A stretch of DNA of 64,000 nt from Roseobacter sinensis (GCF_025755255.1 NZ_JALIEB010000001.1:496001-560000); one strand, 5' to 3'; numbered from the stretch's first letter, positions 27,228 to 36,276 are shown. The notes: a model not told the origin generated them from the letters alone. Program-made: numbers and translations.

Positions 27228-27929
27228 CTACTGCCAGGCAACGTCGCCGAGGAAGATGTAGCCCGCGCCATAGATTGTCTTGATCAGCTGGGGGTTCTTC
27301 GGGTCCTCGCGCAGCTTGGTACGCAGGCGCGAGATCCGCACGTCCATGGCGCGGTCGAAGCTTTCGCTTGCCGCGCCCCCGAGATGGTCCTGCATCTGGG
27401 CGCGGCTGATCAGCCGCTTGGGGTTCTCGAGGAAGAGTCGCAGCACCTCGCCTTCGGCGTGGGAGAACGGGGTCTGCTGGCCTTGGGCATCTTCGATCAC
27501 ATATTGATCGAACAGCACCTGCCAACCGGCAAAGCGCGCCACCTGCCCCGAGGTTGCCGCGGGCCTTGACGTCCGCAGCCGCGCCCGGATGCGGGCGACC
27601 ACCTCAGCAGGGTCGAAGGGTTTGATGATGTAGTCATCGGCGCCAAGCTCCAGCCCCGTGACTTTGTCCTGCACCAGCGCACGGCCCGAAATGATGATCA
27701 CGATGGCGCCCTGCTCCAGCGCAAGCTTGTGGACCAACGTCAGCCCGTCGGTATCCGGCAGCGACAGATCGACGAGGCAGACATCGGGCCGATGCTGCGC
27801 GAGTGCCGCGGTGAAGGCCTGCGCGCGGCCGAAGCTGAGCGTGCGGAAACCCGCATCCTCCAGCGCGTCCGTCAGCATCGTGCGGATGGCCGGTTCGTCG
27901 TCGAGGATGGTGACGAGGGGGGCTGTCAT
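27228..27929 (-). CDS. OmpR-family response regulator
   Basis: A 233-residue two-domain regulator. The receiver has the acidic pair at ILDDEP, the phospho-acceptor aspartate in CLVDLSLPDTDG and the lysine in IIKPFDP. The C-terminal winged helix includes SRAQMQDHLGG and KTIYGAGYIFLG. OmpR-family proteins bind tandem direct repeats, often spaced 11 bases. It overlaps the hybrid kinase gene by four bases, so the two are a cognate pair. The signal and targets are unknown. Confidence 0.93.
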   Translation of the reverse strand: MTAPLVTILDDEPAIRTMLTDALEDAGFRTLSFGRAQAFTAALAQHRPDVCLVDLSLPDTDGLTLVHKLALEQGAIVIIISGRALVQDKVTGLELGADDYIIKPFDPAEVVARIRARLRTSRPAATSGQVARFAGWQVLFDQYVIEDAQGQQTPFSHAEGEVLRLFLENPKRLISRAQMQDHLGGAASESFDRAMDVRISRLRTKLREDPKNPQLIKTIYGAGYIFLGDVAWQ

Positions 27930-29839
27930 GACGCGAGAACCTCTGCGGCTCGCCCACCCAGAACCGCGCCGATCTCCTCCGCCGTGAAGGGCTTTTGCAG
28001 AAGCGGCGCGGTCTTCTGCGCGGTCTGGAACAGCGGGTCGTCGGGCGGCAGCGAGGTCATCAGCACGACCGGAACGGCACCGGACAGCCGCCGCGCAAGG
28101 TCGATGCCGGTCGCCTCTCCCGCCAGTTGGATATCCGAGAGCACCAGCGAGATCTCAGGCAGATCTGCCATGAGCGCGCTGGCCTCATCGGCGCTGACCG
28201 CCTCGATCACGGAGTGGTTCAGCCCCGTCAGCATATCCCGGTAGAGCGCGCGCAGGTCGTCGCGGTCTTCGACAAGCAGGACGAGCGCTTGCGGGGTCTC
28301 GATGGCGGGCCGGTAGGGCAGGCGCAGCACCACCCGCGCGCCGCTTTCGGTGTTGTCGAGCCGCAGATCGCCTCCGGCGAGCTTGGTCATGTCGTAGACC
28401 ATGGGCAGCCCGAGGCCGGAACCTTCCGCACCCTTGGTGGTGAAGAACGGATCGAACCCGTGGCTGAGCGCGCGCTCCGAGAAACCGGGGCCCGTGTCAG
28501 TCACCTGCCATTCGATCCAGGTGTCATGCACGATGCGCTGCGACACTCGGATTTGGCCGCTGGCGCCACAGGCATCGCGCGCGTTCAGGATGAGGTTCAA
28601 GAGGCTGTCGGTGGCCATGCCCGCGTCGAGCATCACCGGACCTTGAGGTGCTGCGCCGTCGATGTGCAGCGTGATGCCATCAGGCAAGGTGTGATCGGCC
28701 AGCGTGCTGAGATTGTCCATCAGCTGCGCAAGGTCTGTGGCCTTCGGTCGGAGCGCGCGCTCGGCTGTCATGCCTGCGATGCTGCTCAGAAGCGCGCCAC
28801 CCCGCCGCGCGGCCGCCAGCGTGCCTTCCGCCATTTCGACCACATCCGGCGCGAGCCCGTCTTGGCGCAGCAGCTTGGACTGCAGCCCGAGGATGATTGT
28901 CAGAAGGTTCGAGAAATCATGGGTGAGGCCCGAGGTCATCTGCGCGGCCAGGGCCCGGCGGCGGGTCTGTTGCAGCGCAACGCGGGCCTGCATCTCGGCC
29001 GTCACATCCATGGAGAGGATATAGACGCCCCCCCGGCCGTCGGGCGTGAAGGCCGCGCGGATGCGCCGCGCGCTGGCATCATCAGTGAACTCGAAAACGG
29101 ACGGCTGACCGCCGTAGGCGGTACTGAGATGCGGCGCGATGCGGTCATAGGTGGCGGCTCCGAGCGCATCGCTGATGTGCATGCCGAAGATGTCAGTGGG
29201 GCGCCCCGGCATCACGCTGCTGAGCTGCCTGTTGGAATAGGTGTAGTGCCCGCTTGCATCCACATGAGCGATATGCGCCGGCATCATCTCGGTTGTGAGC
29301 CGGGTGCGCGCTTCGATCTCTGTGAGCTCGCGCTTGGCCTCCTGCAGGGCCGCGTTCATGGCCGCCAGTGCGCGGTTCGTGCTGGAGAGTTCTTCGGCAT
29401 AGGTGTTCAGTTGATCGGACAACTCCTCCGACCGGCTTTGCAGCAGGGCTTCCTGCCGCTTGGTGCGGGTGATGTCTGTGTAGACGGTGACCCAGCCGCC
29501 TTGCGGCAGGGGCGCGCCTTCCACGCTGATGATCCGCCCGTTCGACCGGGTTCGCTCCATGTAGTGTGGCTCGAAGGCGCGGGCCTGCTCGACGCGCTCG
29601 GTCACGAAGGCCTCGATGTCGGCGACGTCACCGTACTCTCCACGCGCGACCAGATGGCGGATGGTGTCCTCGAAGGCGGCGCCAGGCGTGACAAGCTCAT
29701 CCGGCAGGTCGAACATGCGCTGAAACGGGCCGTTGCACACCGCCAGCCGCAGGTCGGAATCGTAGATCGTCAGCGATTGGCCGATCAGGTTGAGACCGGC
29801 GGCCATGAGCTCTTGTGTTCTGGTCTCGGCGGGGGGCAC
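27926..29839 (-). CDS. PAS-containing hybrid histidine kinase
   Basis: About 637 residues without membrane segments, so probably cytoplasmic. Order: PAS-7-type domain (about 15-130), a coiled-coil linker, a second PAS (about 200-290), the phospho-accepting histidine in GLTHDFSNLL (about 303), the ATPase domain with DPFFTTKGAEGSGLGL, and a C-terminal receiver (about 525-637) with its aspartate in LVLSDIQL. The GTG at 29839 is preferred since AGGAG lies five bases upstream. A GTG six bases earlier overlaps that site. The terminal receiver suggests a phosphorelay with the downstream regulator. Confidence 0.9.
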   Translation of the reverse strand: MPPAETRTQELMAAGLNLIGQSLTIYDSDLRLAVCNGPFQRMFDLPDELVTPGAAFEDTIRHLVARGEYGDVADIEAFVTERVEQARAFEPHYMERTRSNGRIISVEGAPLPQGGWVTVYTDITRTKRQEALLQSRSEELSDQLNTYAEELSSTNRALAAMNAALQEAKRELTEIEARTRLTTEMMPAHIAHVDASGHYTYSNRQLSSVMPGRPTDIFGMHISDALGAATYDRIAPHLSTAYGGQPSVFEFTDDASARRIRAAFTPDGRGGVYILSMDVTAEMQARVALQQTRRRALAAQMTSGLTHDFSNLLTIILGLQSKLLRQDGLAPDVVEMAEGTLAAARRGGALLSSIAGMTAERALRPKATDLAQLMDNLSTLADHTLPDGITLHIDGAAPQGPVMLDAGMATDSLLNLILNARDACGASGQIRVSQRIVHDTWIEWQVTDTGPGFSERALSHGFDPFFTTKGAEGSGLGLPMVYDMTKLAGGDLRLDNTESGARVVLRLPYRPAIETPQALVLLVEDRDDLRALYRDMLTGLNHSVIEAVSADEASALMADLPEISLVLSDIQLAGEATGIDLARRLSGAVPVVLMTSLPPDDPLFQTAQKTAPLLQKPFTAEEIGAVLGGRAAEVLAS

Positions 29840-30063
29840 GATCACTCCTGTTCCGGATGGTCCCGCCCGCTATCCTATCACGGAATAATCGAGGGAAAAT
29901 CAGCTTTGCCGCATGGCTCGGATCGCGCTGTAACAATTCGTAAGGATTGAGAAATCATGACGAAAAAGTTGACGTCGAGCGTAATTGTCACATTGTTACC
30001 GGAAGGACGGCGGGGAGCGCCGCGCTTGTCTGGAAAAGGCAAGGTCTGGGAGGACAACAGTTG

Positions 30064-32031
30064 ATGACAAGCCCCACGGGCGTCGGCGGACCGCAGTCCG
30101 TTCCGGCGCTGTTGCACCGCAATGCGACCGAATTCGCGAACGCGCCCGCGTATCGCGAAAAGGAGTATGGCATCTGGCAGAGTTGGACCTGGGCGGAGAC
30201 GCGCGAGGAGGTCGAGGCGCTGGCACTCGGGATGCTCGATCTCGGCGTGGCGGAGGGCGACTTTGTCGCGATCATCGGGCGCAACCGCCCTTATCTTTAT
30301 TGGTCGATGGTGGCCGCACAGATGTGCGGAGCCGTGCCGGTGCCGCTTTACCAGGATGCGGTGGCCGAAGAGATGGCTTACGTGCTGGGGCATTGCGGCG
30401 CGCGCTTCGTGATTGCCGGCGATCAGGAGCAGGTCGATAAGGTCATTGAGGTTCAGGCCGAGCTGCCGAATTTCGAGCAGATGATCTATCTCGATCCGCG
30501 CGGACTGCGGACGTACGATCATTCCCGGCTACACCAGTACAGCCATATTCAGGACGTGGGCCGCGCCAAGCGCGACGAGCTGTCGGGCGAGCTGACCGCG
30601 CGGCAAGACAAGCTTGACTACGACAGCACCTGCGTCATGCTCTACACCTCCGGCACGACCGGCAAACCCAAGGGCGTGGTGCTGAGCAACCGCAACGTGA
30701 TCGAGACGTCGAAGTCCTCCTCCGAGTTCGACGATCTGCGGCAGAGTGATGATATTCTGGCGTACCTGCCGATGGCCTGGGTTGGGGATTTCATCTTCTC
30801 GGTCGGGCAGGCGATGTGGACGGGGTTCTGCACGAACTGCCCCGAGAGCGCCGATACCATGCATGTGGATCTGCGCGAGATCGGGCCGACCTATTATTTC
30901 GCCCCGCCGCGGGTGTTCGAGACCCAGCTGACCAATGTGATGATCCGCATGGAGGACGCGGGGCGCTTCAAGAAGTGGCTCTTTGACGTCTGCATGGCGC
31001 AGGCGCGCAAGGTGGGCCCGGCCATTCTGGACGGTCAGCCGGTGAGCCAGTGGGACCGGTTCAAATACAATCTCGGGGAGCTTTTCATCTACGGGCCGTT
31101 GAAGAACACCCTGGGGCTGAGCCGGGTGCGCGTGGGCTATACGGCGGGTGAGGCGATCGGCCCGGAAATCTTTGATTTCTATCGCTCTTTGGGGATCAAC
31201 CTGAAGCAGCTCTATGGTCAGACCGAGGCCACGGTGTTCATCACCGCGCAGCCTGACGGCGAGGTGCGCAGTGATACGGTGGGGGTTTGTTGCCCCGGTG
31301 TGGAGCTGAAGATCGCGGAGAATGGCGAGGTCTTTTATCGCTCACCTGGCGTGTTCGTCGAGTACTACAAGAACCCCGAAAGCACCGCCGGGACCAAGGA
31401 TGCAGAAGGCTGGGTCGCGACCGGGGACGCGGGCTTTGTGGAGGAAGACACCGGGCACCTGCGCATCATCGACCGGGCGAAGGACGTCGGGCAGATGGCG
31501 TCAGGCGCGCTCTTTGCGCCCAAATATGTGGAGAACAAGCTGAAGTTCTTCCCGAATATCCTGGAGGCGGTGGTCTTCGGGAACGGACGGGACGAATGCA
31601 CGGCCTTCATCAACATTGATCTCACGGCCGTGGGCAACTGGGCCGAGCGGAACAACATCGGCTATGCCTCCTATCAGGAACTCGCACGCCACCCTCAGGT
31701 GATGGATACGATCCAGTCTCATGTGGAGCAGGTGAACCGGTCGGTGGCCGAAGACGAGATGCTGTCGGGCTGTCAGGTGCACCGCTTTGTGGTGCTGCAC
31801 AAGGAGTTGGACGCGGATGACGGCGAGTTGACGCGGACACGGAAGGTACGTCGCCGGATCATCGAGGAGAAATACGCGGATATCATCGCGGCACTTTACG
31901 ATGGGTCGGGGTCTGTCAGCACGGTCACCGAAGTGACTTATGAGGATGGGCGCAAGGGGTCGATTTCCGCGACCTTGGAGGTGCGCTCGGCGACGGTGCA
32001 GACGGTTGCCCAGAAAATGGCGGCGGAATGA
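30064..32031 (+). CDS. AMP-binding acyl-CoA synthetase of an ABC transporter operon
   Basis: A 655-residue adenylate-forming ligase of the long-chain acyl-CoA synthetase type. LYTSGTTGKPKG is the nucleotide-binding loop, YGQTEA the adenine motif, and GWVATGDAGF plus the hinge IDRAKDVG follow. It would activate an imported carboxylic acid with CoA. Start 30064 follows GGGAGGACAAC. The longer frame to 29947 lacks a ribosome site. It heads the transporter operon and its TGA overlaps the next ATG, a placement seen in other Rhodobacteraceae, suggesting uptake coupled to CoA activation of an aromatic or branched acid. Confidence 0.88.
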   Translation: MTSPTGVGGPQSVPALLHRNATEFANAPAYREKEYGIWQSWTWAETREEVEALALGMLDLGVAEGDFVAIIGRNRPYLYWSMVAAQMCGAVPVPLYQDAVAEEMAYVLGHCGARFVIAGDQEQVDKVIEVQAELPNFEQMIYLDPRGLRTYDHSRLHQYSHIQDVGRAKRDELSGELTARQDKLDYDSTCVMLYTSGTTGKPKGVVLSNRNVIETSKSSSEFDDLRQSDDILAYLPMAWVGDFIFSVGQAMWTGFCTNCPESADTMHVDLREIGPTYYFAPPRVFETQLTNVMIRMEDAGRFKKWLFDVCMAQARKVGPAILDGQPVSQWDRFKYNLGELFIYGPLKNTLGLSRVRVGYTAGEAIGPEIFDFYRSLGINLKQLYGQTEATVFITAQPDGEVRSDTVGVCCPGVELKIAENGEVFYRSPGVFVEYYKNPESTAGTKDAEGWVATGDAGFVEEDTGHLRIIDRAKDVGQMASGALFAPKYVENKLKFFPNILEAVVFGNGRDECTAFINIDLTAVGNWAERNNIGYASYQELARHPQVMDTIQSHVEQVNRSVAEDEMLSGCQVHRFVVLHKELDADDGELTRTRKVRRRIIEEKYADIIAALYDGSGSVSTVTEVTYEDGRKGSISATLEVRSATVQTVAQKMAAE

Positions 32032-32408
32032 TGTGGTCGACGTCTTACGTTGCATGGCGCGTGCTGAGTTTCTTAGCCAGAGTACATGCTTCTATCGACG
32101 GTCTGATCGGACGCATAGGTGTAGGCAGGTCTGTTGGTCTAGGCGTCTTGGCTGGTGGTTTGCTCCTCTGGTTTCAAGCGCCGGTTTCCTCGCCGTTTGT
32201 GATTTTTTGCCTGTTTCTGGGGCTTACGATGGCGCGCTACGCAATCCGCCGTCCGGAGGGCTTTCGGCCGTTGGGGATAATTGAAACAGATGAGGCAGAG
32301 GAGCGACAGTCACTTCGGCTCGTAATGGTGGGAGGTGCGCCGTTTTTGGGATACATCGCTGTTGGCCTGCTCAATACCTATTGGTTTTCATCTGGGGAGG
32401 CAGCCTGA
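32028..32408 (+). CDS. Small membrane protein of unknown function
   Basis: A 126-residue protein with two likely membrane stretches (LGVLAGGLLLWF with FVIFCLFLGLTMARY, and APFLGYIAVGLLNTYWF) and a charged cytoplasmic segment between (ETDEAEERQSLR). No family recognised. The start overlaps the synthetase stop, so it is translated as part of the operon. Its base composition is noticeably less GC-rich than its neighbours, a possible sign of later arrival. Confidence 0.6.
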   Translation: MMWSTSYVAWRVLSFLARVHASIDGLIGRIGVGRSVGLGVLAGGLLLWFQAPVSSPFVIFCLFLGLTMARYAIRRPEGFRPLGIIETDEAEERQSLRLVMVGGAPFLGYIAVGLLNTYWFSSGEAA

Positions 32409-32456
32409 GTGACTAGTGAGGTCGATGAAACTTTCAACGGATATGCGCGGGCGCGA

Positions 32457-32636
32457 TCACAGGTCTTTGGCTGGGCCGTCGTAGGCGGCGCTAACGGCGC
32501 GGCTGATGTGGAAGCGGGTCGAGAAGCCGCGCAGGGCGGCGTCGATGTCGCGGATCGCTTCGGCGCGGCTGAGGCCGCGGGTTTTGCGTTTGGCCGCCAT
32601 GGATATCAGGCAGGTGCGTTCCCAATCATTGCGCAT
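32457..32636 (-). CDS. Small conserved-looking protein of unknown function
   Basis: A 59-residue protein on the strand opposite to the operon. ATG at 32636 has an excellent AAAGGAGAC site upstream, which makes it more than chance. The upstream extension of the frame is not needed. The sequence is basic and helical (MAAKRKTRGLSRAEAIRDID), possibly nucleic-acid or protein binding. It interrupts the plus-strand operon between the small membrane protein and the first ABC ATPase. No function known. Confidence 0.6.
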   Translation of the reverse strand: MRNDWERTCLISMAAKRKTRGLSRAEAIRDIDAALRGFSTRFHISRAVSAAYDGPAKDL

Positions 32637-32724
32637 CGGGATGTCTCCTTTTGCTGCTCCTTCCGCCAGCTTAGGCAGATGATGGTTAACATATCGCGGA
32701 GCTTGCGCACGCTGGAGGTCGGCC

Positions 32725-33543
32725 ATGCTTGATCAATCGCAAGGTTACACCACCGAAGACGGCCGCAAGATCGGTGGCGTCGTCATGGAGATGCGCAATA
32801 TTACCCTTCGGTTTGGAGGGGTTGAGGCGATCAAGGATATCTCGTTCGACATCCGCGAGGGAGAGATCCGGGCGATCATCGGGCCCAATGGTGCGGGCAA
32901 ATCCTCGATGTTGAATGTCATCTCTGGGTTCTATGTGCCGCAGGAGGGGCAGGTGTTTTACAAGGGCGCGCCGCGGCCTGCGATGAAGCCCTACCAGGTG
33001 GCGCAGCAGGGGATCGCGCGGACGTTTCAGAACATCGCGCTCTTCGAGGGGATGTCGGTGCTCGACAACGTCATGACCGGGCGGCTTACCAAGATGAAGA
33101 CGGGGTTGTTCAGCCAGGCGCTGTGGTTGGGCAAGTCCGAGAAGGAAGAGACGGAGAACCGGGAGGTTGCTGAAAAAATTATTGATTTTCTGGAGATTCA
33201 GGCGATCCGCAAGACGCCGGTGTCGCGTCTTCCCTACGGCTTGAAAAAGCGGGTGGAGCTGGCGCGGGCGTTGGCGGCGGAGCCGTCGCTTCTGCTGCTG
33301 GACGAACCGATGGCGGGGATGAATGTTGAGGAAAAGGAGGACATGAGCCGCTTTATCCTCGACGTGAATGATGAGTTTGGCACGACCATCGCGCTCATCG
33401 AGCATGACATGGGCGTGGTCATGGACCTCTCTGACCGAGTCGTCGTGATGGACTACGGCAAGAAGATCGGTGACGGGACGCCCGATGAGGTGCGCGGAAA
33501 TCAGGCGGTGATCGACGCTTATCTGGGGGTCGCGCATGACTGA
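32725..33543 (+). CDS. ABC transporter ATP-binding protein, LivG type
   Basis: A 272-residue ATPase of the hydrophobic amino-acid transporter family. GPNGAGKSS is Walker A, LPYGLKKRVELA the LivG-style signature motif, and LLLLDEPMAGM Walker B. GGAGGT lies six bases before the ATG. It couples ATP hydrolysis to import through the two permeases downstream. The operon also has a LivF-type ATPase, two permeases and a binding protein, so the transporter is complete. The stop is immediately followed by five 11-bp phased repeats. Confidence 0.92.
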   Translation: MLDQSQGYTTEDGRKIGGVVMEMRNITLRFGGVEAIKDISFDIREGEIRAIIGPNGAGKSSMLNVISGFYVPQEGQVFYKGAPRPAMKPYQVAQQGIARTFQNIALFEGMSVLDNVMTGRLTKMKTGLFSQALWLGKSEKEETENREVAEKIIDFLEIQAIRKTPVSRLPYGLKKRVELARALAAEPSLLLLDEPMAGMNVEEKEDMSRFILDVNDEFGTTIALIEHDMGVVMDLSDRVVVMDYGKKIGDGTPDEVRGNQAVIDAYLGVAHD

Positions 33544-33552
33544 TTTGGGTCC

Positions 33553-33607
33553 GTCGGTGGCGCGTCGGTTTTGCGTCGGTATCACGTCGGTATTACGTCG
33601 GTGCGTT
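33553..33607. repeat. Five 11-bp phased direct repeats (GTCGGT core)
   Basis: GTCGGT occurs at 33553, 33564, 33575, 33586 and 33597, an exact 11-base period over 55 bases, with the fifth-last position of each unit variable and C usually closing the unit. The period is one DNA helical turn and is out of phase with codons. It starts ten bases after the LivG-type stop, at the edge of an AT-richer segment. Confidence 0.85.
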
Positions 33608-33673
33608 GCGGGCGGTAGGGTAGGGGTTTGTTTGGTTTCCCAACTGCAAAGGCCACCACTGAATTCGCATCTT

Positions 33674-34180
33674 GTGCGGCGCTTAGGCGTCAAATTCTTC
33701 CATATTGTTTCGATCGTGGTGGCTTCTTGTACGTTGGTGGTAGCATCGCCGTTGCGTGCAGACATATGGACCGAGTTTTATTCGCGCTGTCTGGAGCCAA
33801 TGGAGAAATTCGACCAGCCATTCTGGCAGAATCTGATTTTCTTGTCCGAGCATGACTCGTGGACCGTTTTCGAGTCGCCGGACGGCGCTTTTGCGATGAA
33901 CATTGTGCTTCGCACTGACAATACGGTTGAAAGTTGCAGCATTTATTGGAGACAGAAAACGGTACCCGATAAGGACTATGCTGGGTCTAAACAAGTAGAT
34001 GAATTGGTTGGGTCTGGCCGATACACAGAAATGGAACCAGATCGTCCAAATTCTCGCAAGATTCGCAGTCATGGATGGCGAAATCCACATCTGATCATTC
34101 ACTTGTCTTACGAGTTACCTAAGCAGGCGACTGCTCAACTGTACACCGTATGGCAAGCGAAACGCGATGGCACGAGTTAG
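33674..34180 (+). CDS. Exported protein of unknown function
   Basis: A protein of about 168 residues. From the GTG at 33674 it begins with a signal peptide (VRRLGVKFFHIVSIVVASC, cleavage near PLRA before DIW). The frame is open back to an ATG at 33536 that overlaps the ATPase stop, and a TTG at 33632 follows GGGTAGGGG, so the start is unsure. The mature part has two cysteines (SRCLEPME and VESCSIYW) that may form a disulfide. Clearly AT-richer than its neighbours (about 45-50% GC by eye). No family recognised. Confidence 0.5.
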   Translation: MRRLGVKFFHIVSIVVASCTLVVASPLRADIWTEFYSRCLEPMEKFDQPFWQNLIFLSEHDSWTVFESPDGAFAMNIVLRTDNTVESCSIYWRQKTVPDKDYAGSKQVDELVGSGRYTEMEPDRPNSRKIRSHGWRNPHLIIHLSYELPKQATAQLYTVWQAKRDGTS

Positions 34181-34302
34181 TCGGAATGAAGAAATGCTTA
34201 GACCGATAATCTCTGTCATTGTAGTTGGGCTTCCCAGTGTTGCTGCTCAGTCAATCGCTGGGTGTCTCTCCAATATGTCTCAAATGATGAGGAACAATAA
34301 CA

Positions 34303-34590
34303 ATGCGCGCCGGGTTTTCGAGATGTGTCCTTGCGGCGGCAAGGTTTTGACAACACTGGCTTCGTCATCTTGGGCAAGCCAACCATACCCTCACGAACAC
34401 TCCACTCCTGTTATATTTTTTGAACAATTGGCCAGTCATCGGCGGATTGTTTCCGTGGTACCAAGGCAAAATGGGCAAGAACCCGCTTTGTCTGCCGGCG
34501 GTCCTGCCCTTCAGCACACATCGGCACGGTTTCGTCGGTGTCAGAGAGCAGACGGACAATGGATACCGTTTGGAGGGTACACATGAGTAA
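34303..34590 (+). pseudogene. Possible remnant of a small gene with an in-frame TGA
   Basis: From ATG 34303 (preceded by GAGGAAC) the frame reads a signal-like MRAGFSRCVLAAARF, then TGA at 34348, then 79 further codons ending in TAA at 34588-34590 that overlap the next gene's ATG. The tail (GFVGVREQTDNGYRLEGTHE) looks protein-like. Another frame, 34167-34586, is also open and starts with a hydrophobic stretch. Either could be a decayed exported gene. The region 34181-34582 holds nothing else I can support. Confidence 0.3.
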
Positions 34591-35287
34591 ATGGTGGTTT
34601 AAGCAGTTCGACTTTTTGGTGGATCATTTTTCGCTGCCTCTCGCCTTCGGCTCGAACGCCAAAAGTGATGCGTGTTTTTCAGCTGTAAGTCGAACCGCTA
34701 TAGGGGGCGCCTTCGCCCTGTCTGGAGTAGTGTTCACAGGCACCGAGGCCGAGGCGGGCCCGCAGTTCTGCGGGCAGCCGACCCCGGCGATGCAGGAAAC
34801 CTGCGAGCTTTATCAATCCTATTGCGCAGCTTATCTCGACGATCCAGCGTCGCTGGACCGCTCCACTTTGCGCGAAATTCCCAGCGGGGCGAAGGCCCGG
34901 TTTGCGGCGAGTGAGCTCACGCAGGTCACGCTGGGCTATATGACCACGGCGAATCCACAGGTTGCTGTGGTTTACGGGGATGACTACCCGTCGTGTGAGC
35001 TTCTGATGACGGGGATGCAGTATTCCGACCTGCTGCTCGCCTATCGCGACTGGCGGGAAGGGGAAGGGGCGCAGTTTGCGGCCACGGCCCCGTTCGAACC
35101 TGTCTCGAAGCGCGAGATGCCGCGCGCCTATGCGGCCGTTTTCCTGGCCGCCCCCCGTGAGGACGGGCGGGTGACCGAGATCACCTTGAACTGGAACCTG
35201 AGCGAGGCGGGTCTGACCCGGCTCAAAGTCTCGTATCAGCCGGAGCGCGAACACACGCGGCTTCTGCTGGGGCAAGGAGCAAACTGA
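34583..35287 (+). CDS. Exported or anchored protein of unknown function
   Basis: A 234-residue protein. ATG 34583 follows TGGAGGG. One hydrophobic stretch near residues 50-70 (AIGGAFALSGVVFTG, then TEAEA) resembles a signal peptide preceded by an unusual 45-residue leader, as if a new 5' end had been joined to an older exported protein. The mature part starts with three or four cysteines (FCGQ, ETCELYQSYC) and has another in YPSCELLM. The 5' quarter is AT-rich and the rest GC-rich. The stop overlaps the permease start, so it is coupled to the transporter. Unknown family. Confidence 0.6.
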   Translation: MSKWWFKQFDFLVDHFSLPLAFGSNAKSDACFSAVSRTAIGGAFALSGVVFTGTEAEAGPQFCGQPTPAMQETCELYQSYCAAYLDDPASLDRSTLREIPSGAKARFAASELTQVTLGYMTTANPQVAVVYGDDYPSCELLMTGMQYSDLLLAYRDWREGEGAQFAATAPFEPVSKREMPRAYAAVFLAAPREDGRVTEITLNWNLSEAGLTRLKVSYQPEREHTRLLLGQGAN

Positions 35288-36276
35288 TGCCGGAACAGCT
35301 GGCCTTTACGATCGAGGTATTTCTCAACGGGCTCATGGCGGGGGTGCTCTACGCGCTCGTCGCCTTGGGCTTTGTTCTGATCTACAAGGCCAGCGGTATC
35401 TTCAACTTTGCGCAGGGGGTCATGGCGCTGTTCGCGGCCATGACCCTTTACGGGATCATGAATGGGCAGGTGCCCTTTGCGCATCTGATCAATGCAATCT
35501 TCGGCACGGAGATCCACTATTTCGGCTGGGAGCTGCCCGCGCTCTTGGCAATTGTCATGACCGTGGCGGTGATGATCCTGCTGGCCTGGATGGTGCAGCG
35601 GTTCATCTTCCGCTACCTCGTGGGGCAGGAACCGATCATTCTGTTCATGGCGACCATCGGGCTTGCGTATTTCCTTGAGGGTGTGGGCGATCTCATGTGG
35701 GGCTCTGACATCAAGACGCTGGATGTGGGTCTGCCGCAAGGGATCAATGAGACCATCGACGAGGCGACCTTCAACCTCTTTGGCTATGGGCTTTTCATCG
35801 ACAATCTGGACATCGTGGCGAGCATCGTGGCGATTGTCCTGGTGGCGGCGCTGGTGGCCTTTGCGCAATACACCAAACAAGGGCGCGCGATGCGCGCCGT
35901 TGCCGATGACCATCAGGCGGCGCTGAGCGTCGGCGTGTCGCTGAATTTCATCTGGATTCTGGTGTGGTCGCTGGCAGGGTTTGTCGCCCTTGTGGCTGGG
36001 ATCATGTGGGGTGCGAAATCTGGGGTGCAGTTTTCGCTGAGCCTGATTGCCCTGAAGGCGCTGCCGGTCCTGATGCTGGGGGGCTTCACCTCGATTCCTG
36101 GCGCGATTGTCGGTGGGCTGATCATCGGGGTGGGGGAGAAGCTTTTTGAGTTCTGGATCGGCCTGCCGTATCTGGGGGGCGCAACGGAGAACTGGTTTGC
36201 CTATATGCTGGCGCTGGTTTTCCTGGTGTTCCGCCCGCAGGGGCTCTTTGGGGAGAAGATCATTGAACGTGTGTGA
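35287..36276 (+). CDS. ABC transporter permease, LivH type
   Basis: A 329-residue inner-membrane permease of the branched-chain amino-acid/urea-type ABC family. It has about eight hydrophobic segments, an N-terminal LNGLMAGVLYALVALGFVL, KASGIFNFAQGVMAL (the conserved substrate-path helix) and a C-terminal GLFGEKIIERV cytoplasmic end. The loop with TKQGRAMRAVADDHQAA is the ATPase contact segment. It pairs with the LivM-type permease after two intervening small genes. Confidence 0.93.
   Translation: MPEQLAFTIEVFLNGLMAGVLYALVALGFVLIYKASGIFNFAQGVMALFAAMTLYGIMNGQVPFAHLINAIFGTEIHYFGWELPALLAIVMTVAVMILLAWMVQRFIFRYLVGQEPIILFMATIGLAYFLEGVGDLMWGSDIKTLDVGLPQGINETIDEATFNLFGYGLFIDNLDIVASIVAIVLVAALVAFAQYTKQGRAMRAVADDHQAALSVGVSLNFIWILVWSLAGFVALVAGIMWGAKSGVQFSLSLIALKALPVLMLGGFTSIPGAIVGGLIIGVGEKLFEFWIGLPYLGGATENWFAYMLALVFLVFRPQGLFGEKIIERV

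Noticed and set aside
27995-29950. Plus-strand open frame of 651 codons opposite the hybrid kinase
   Set aside because: Shadow of the kinase gene, which has clear PAS, HisKA, ATPase and receiver motifs.
33553-33607. CRISPR or plasmid-origin iterons
   Set aside because: The 11-base unit is far too short for CRISPR, there are no spacers or cas genes, and no replication gene is nearby.
34167-34586. Plus-strand open frame of 139 codons between two exported genes
   Set aside because: It starts with a hydrophobic stretch but the rest has no protein-like pattern, and it competes with another frame. Listed only under the possible remnant.
32028-34590. Transposon or prophage insertion
   Set aside because: No transposase, integrase or terminal inverted repeats were seen at the edges of the AT-richer segments.
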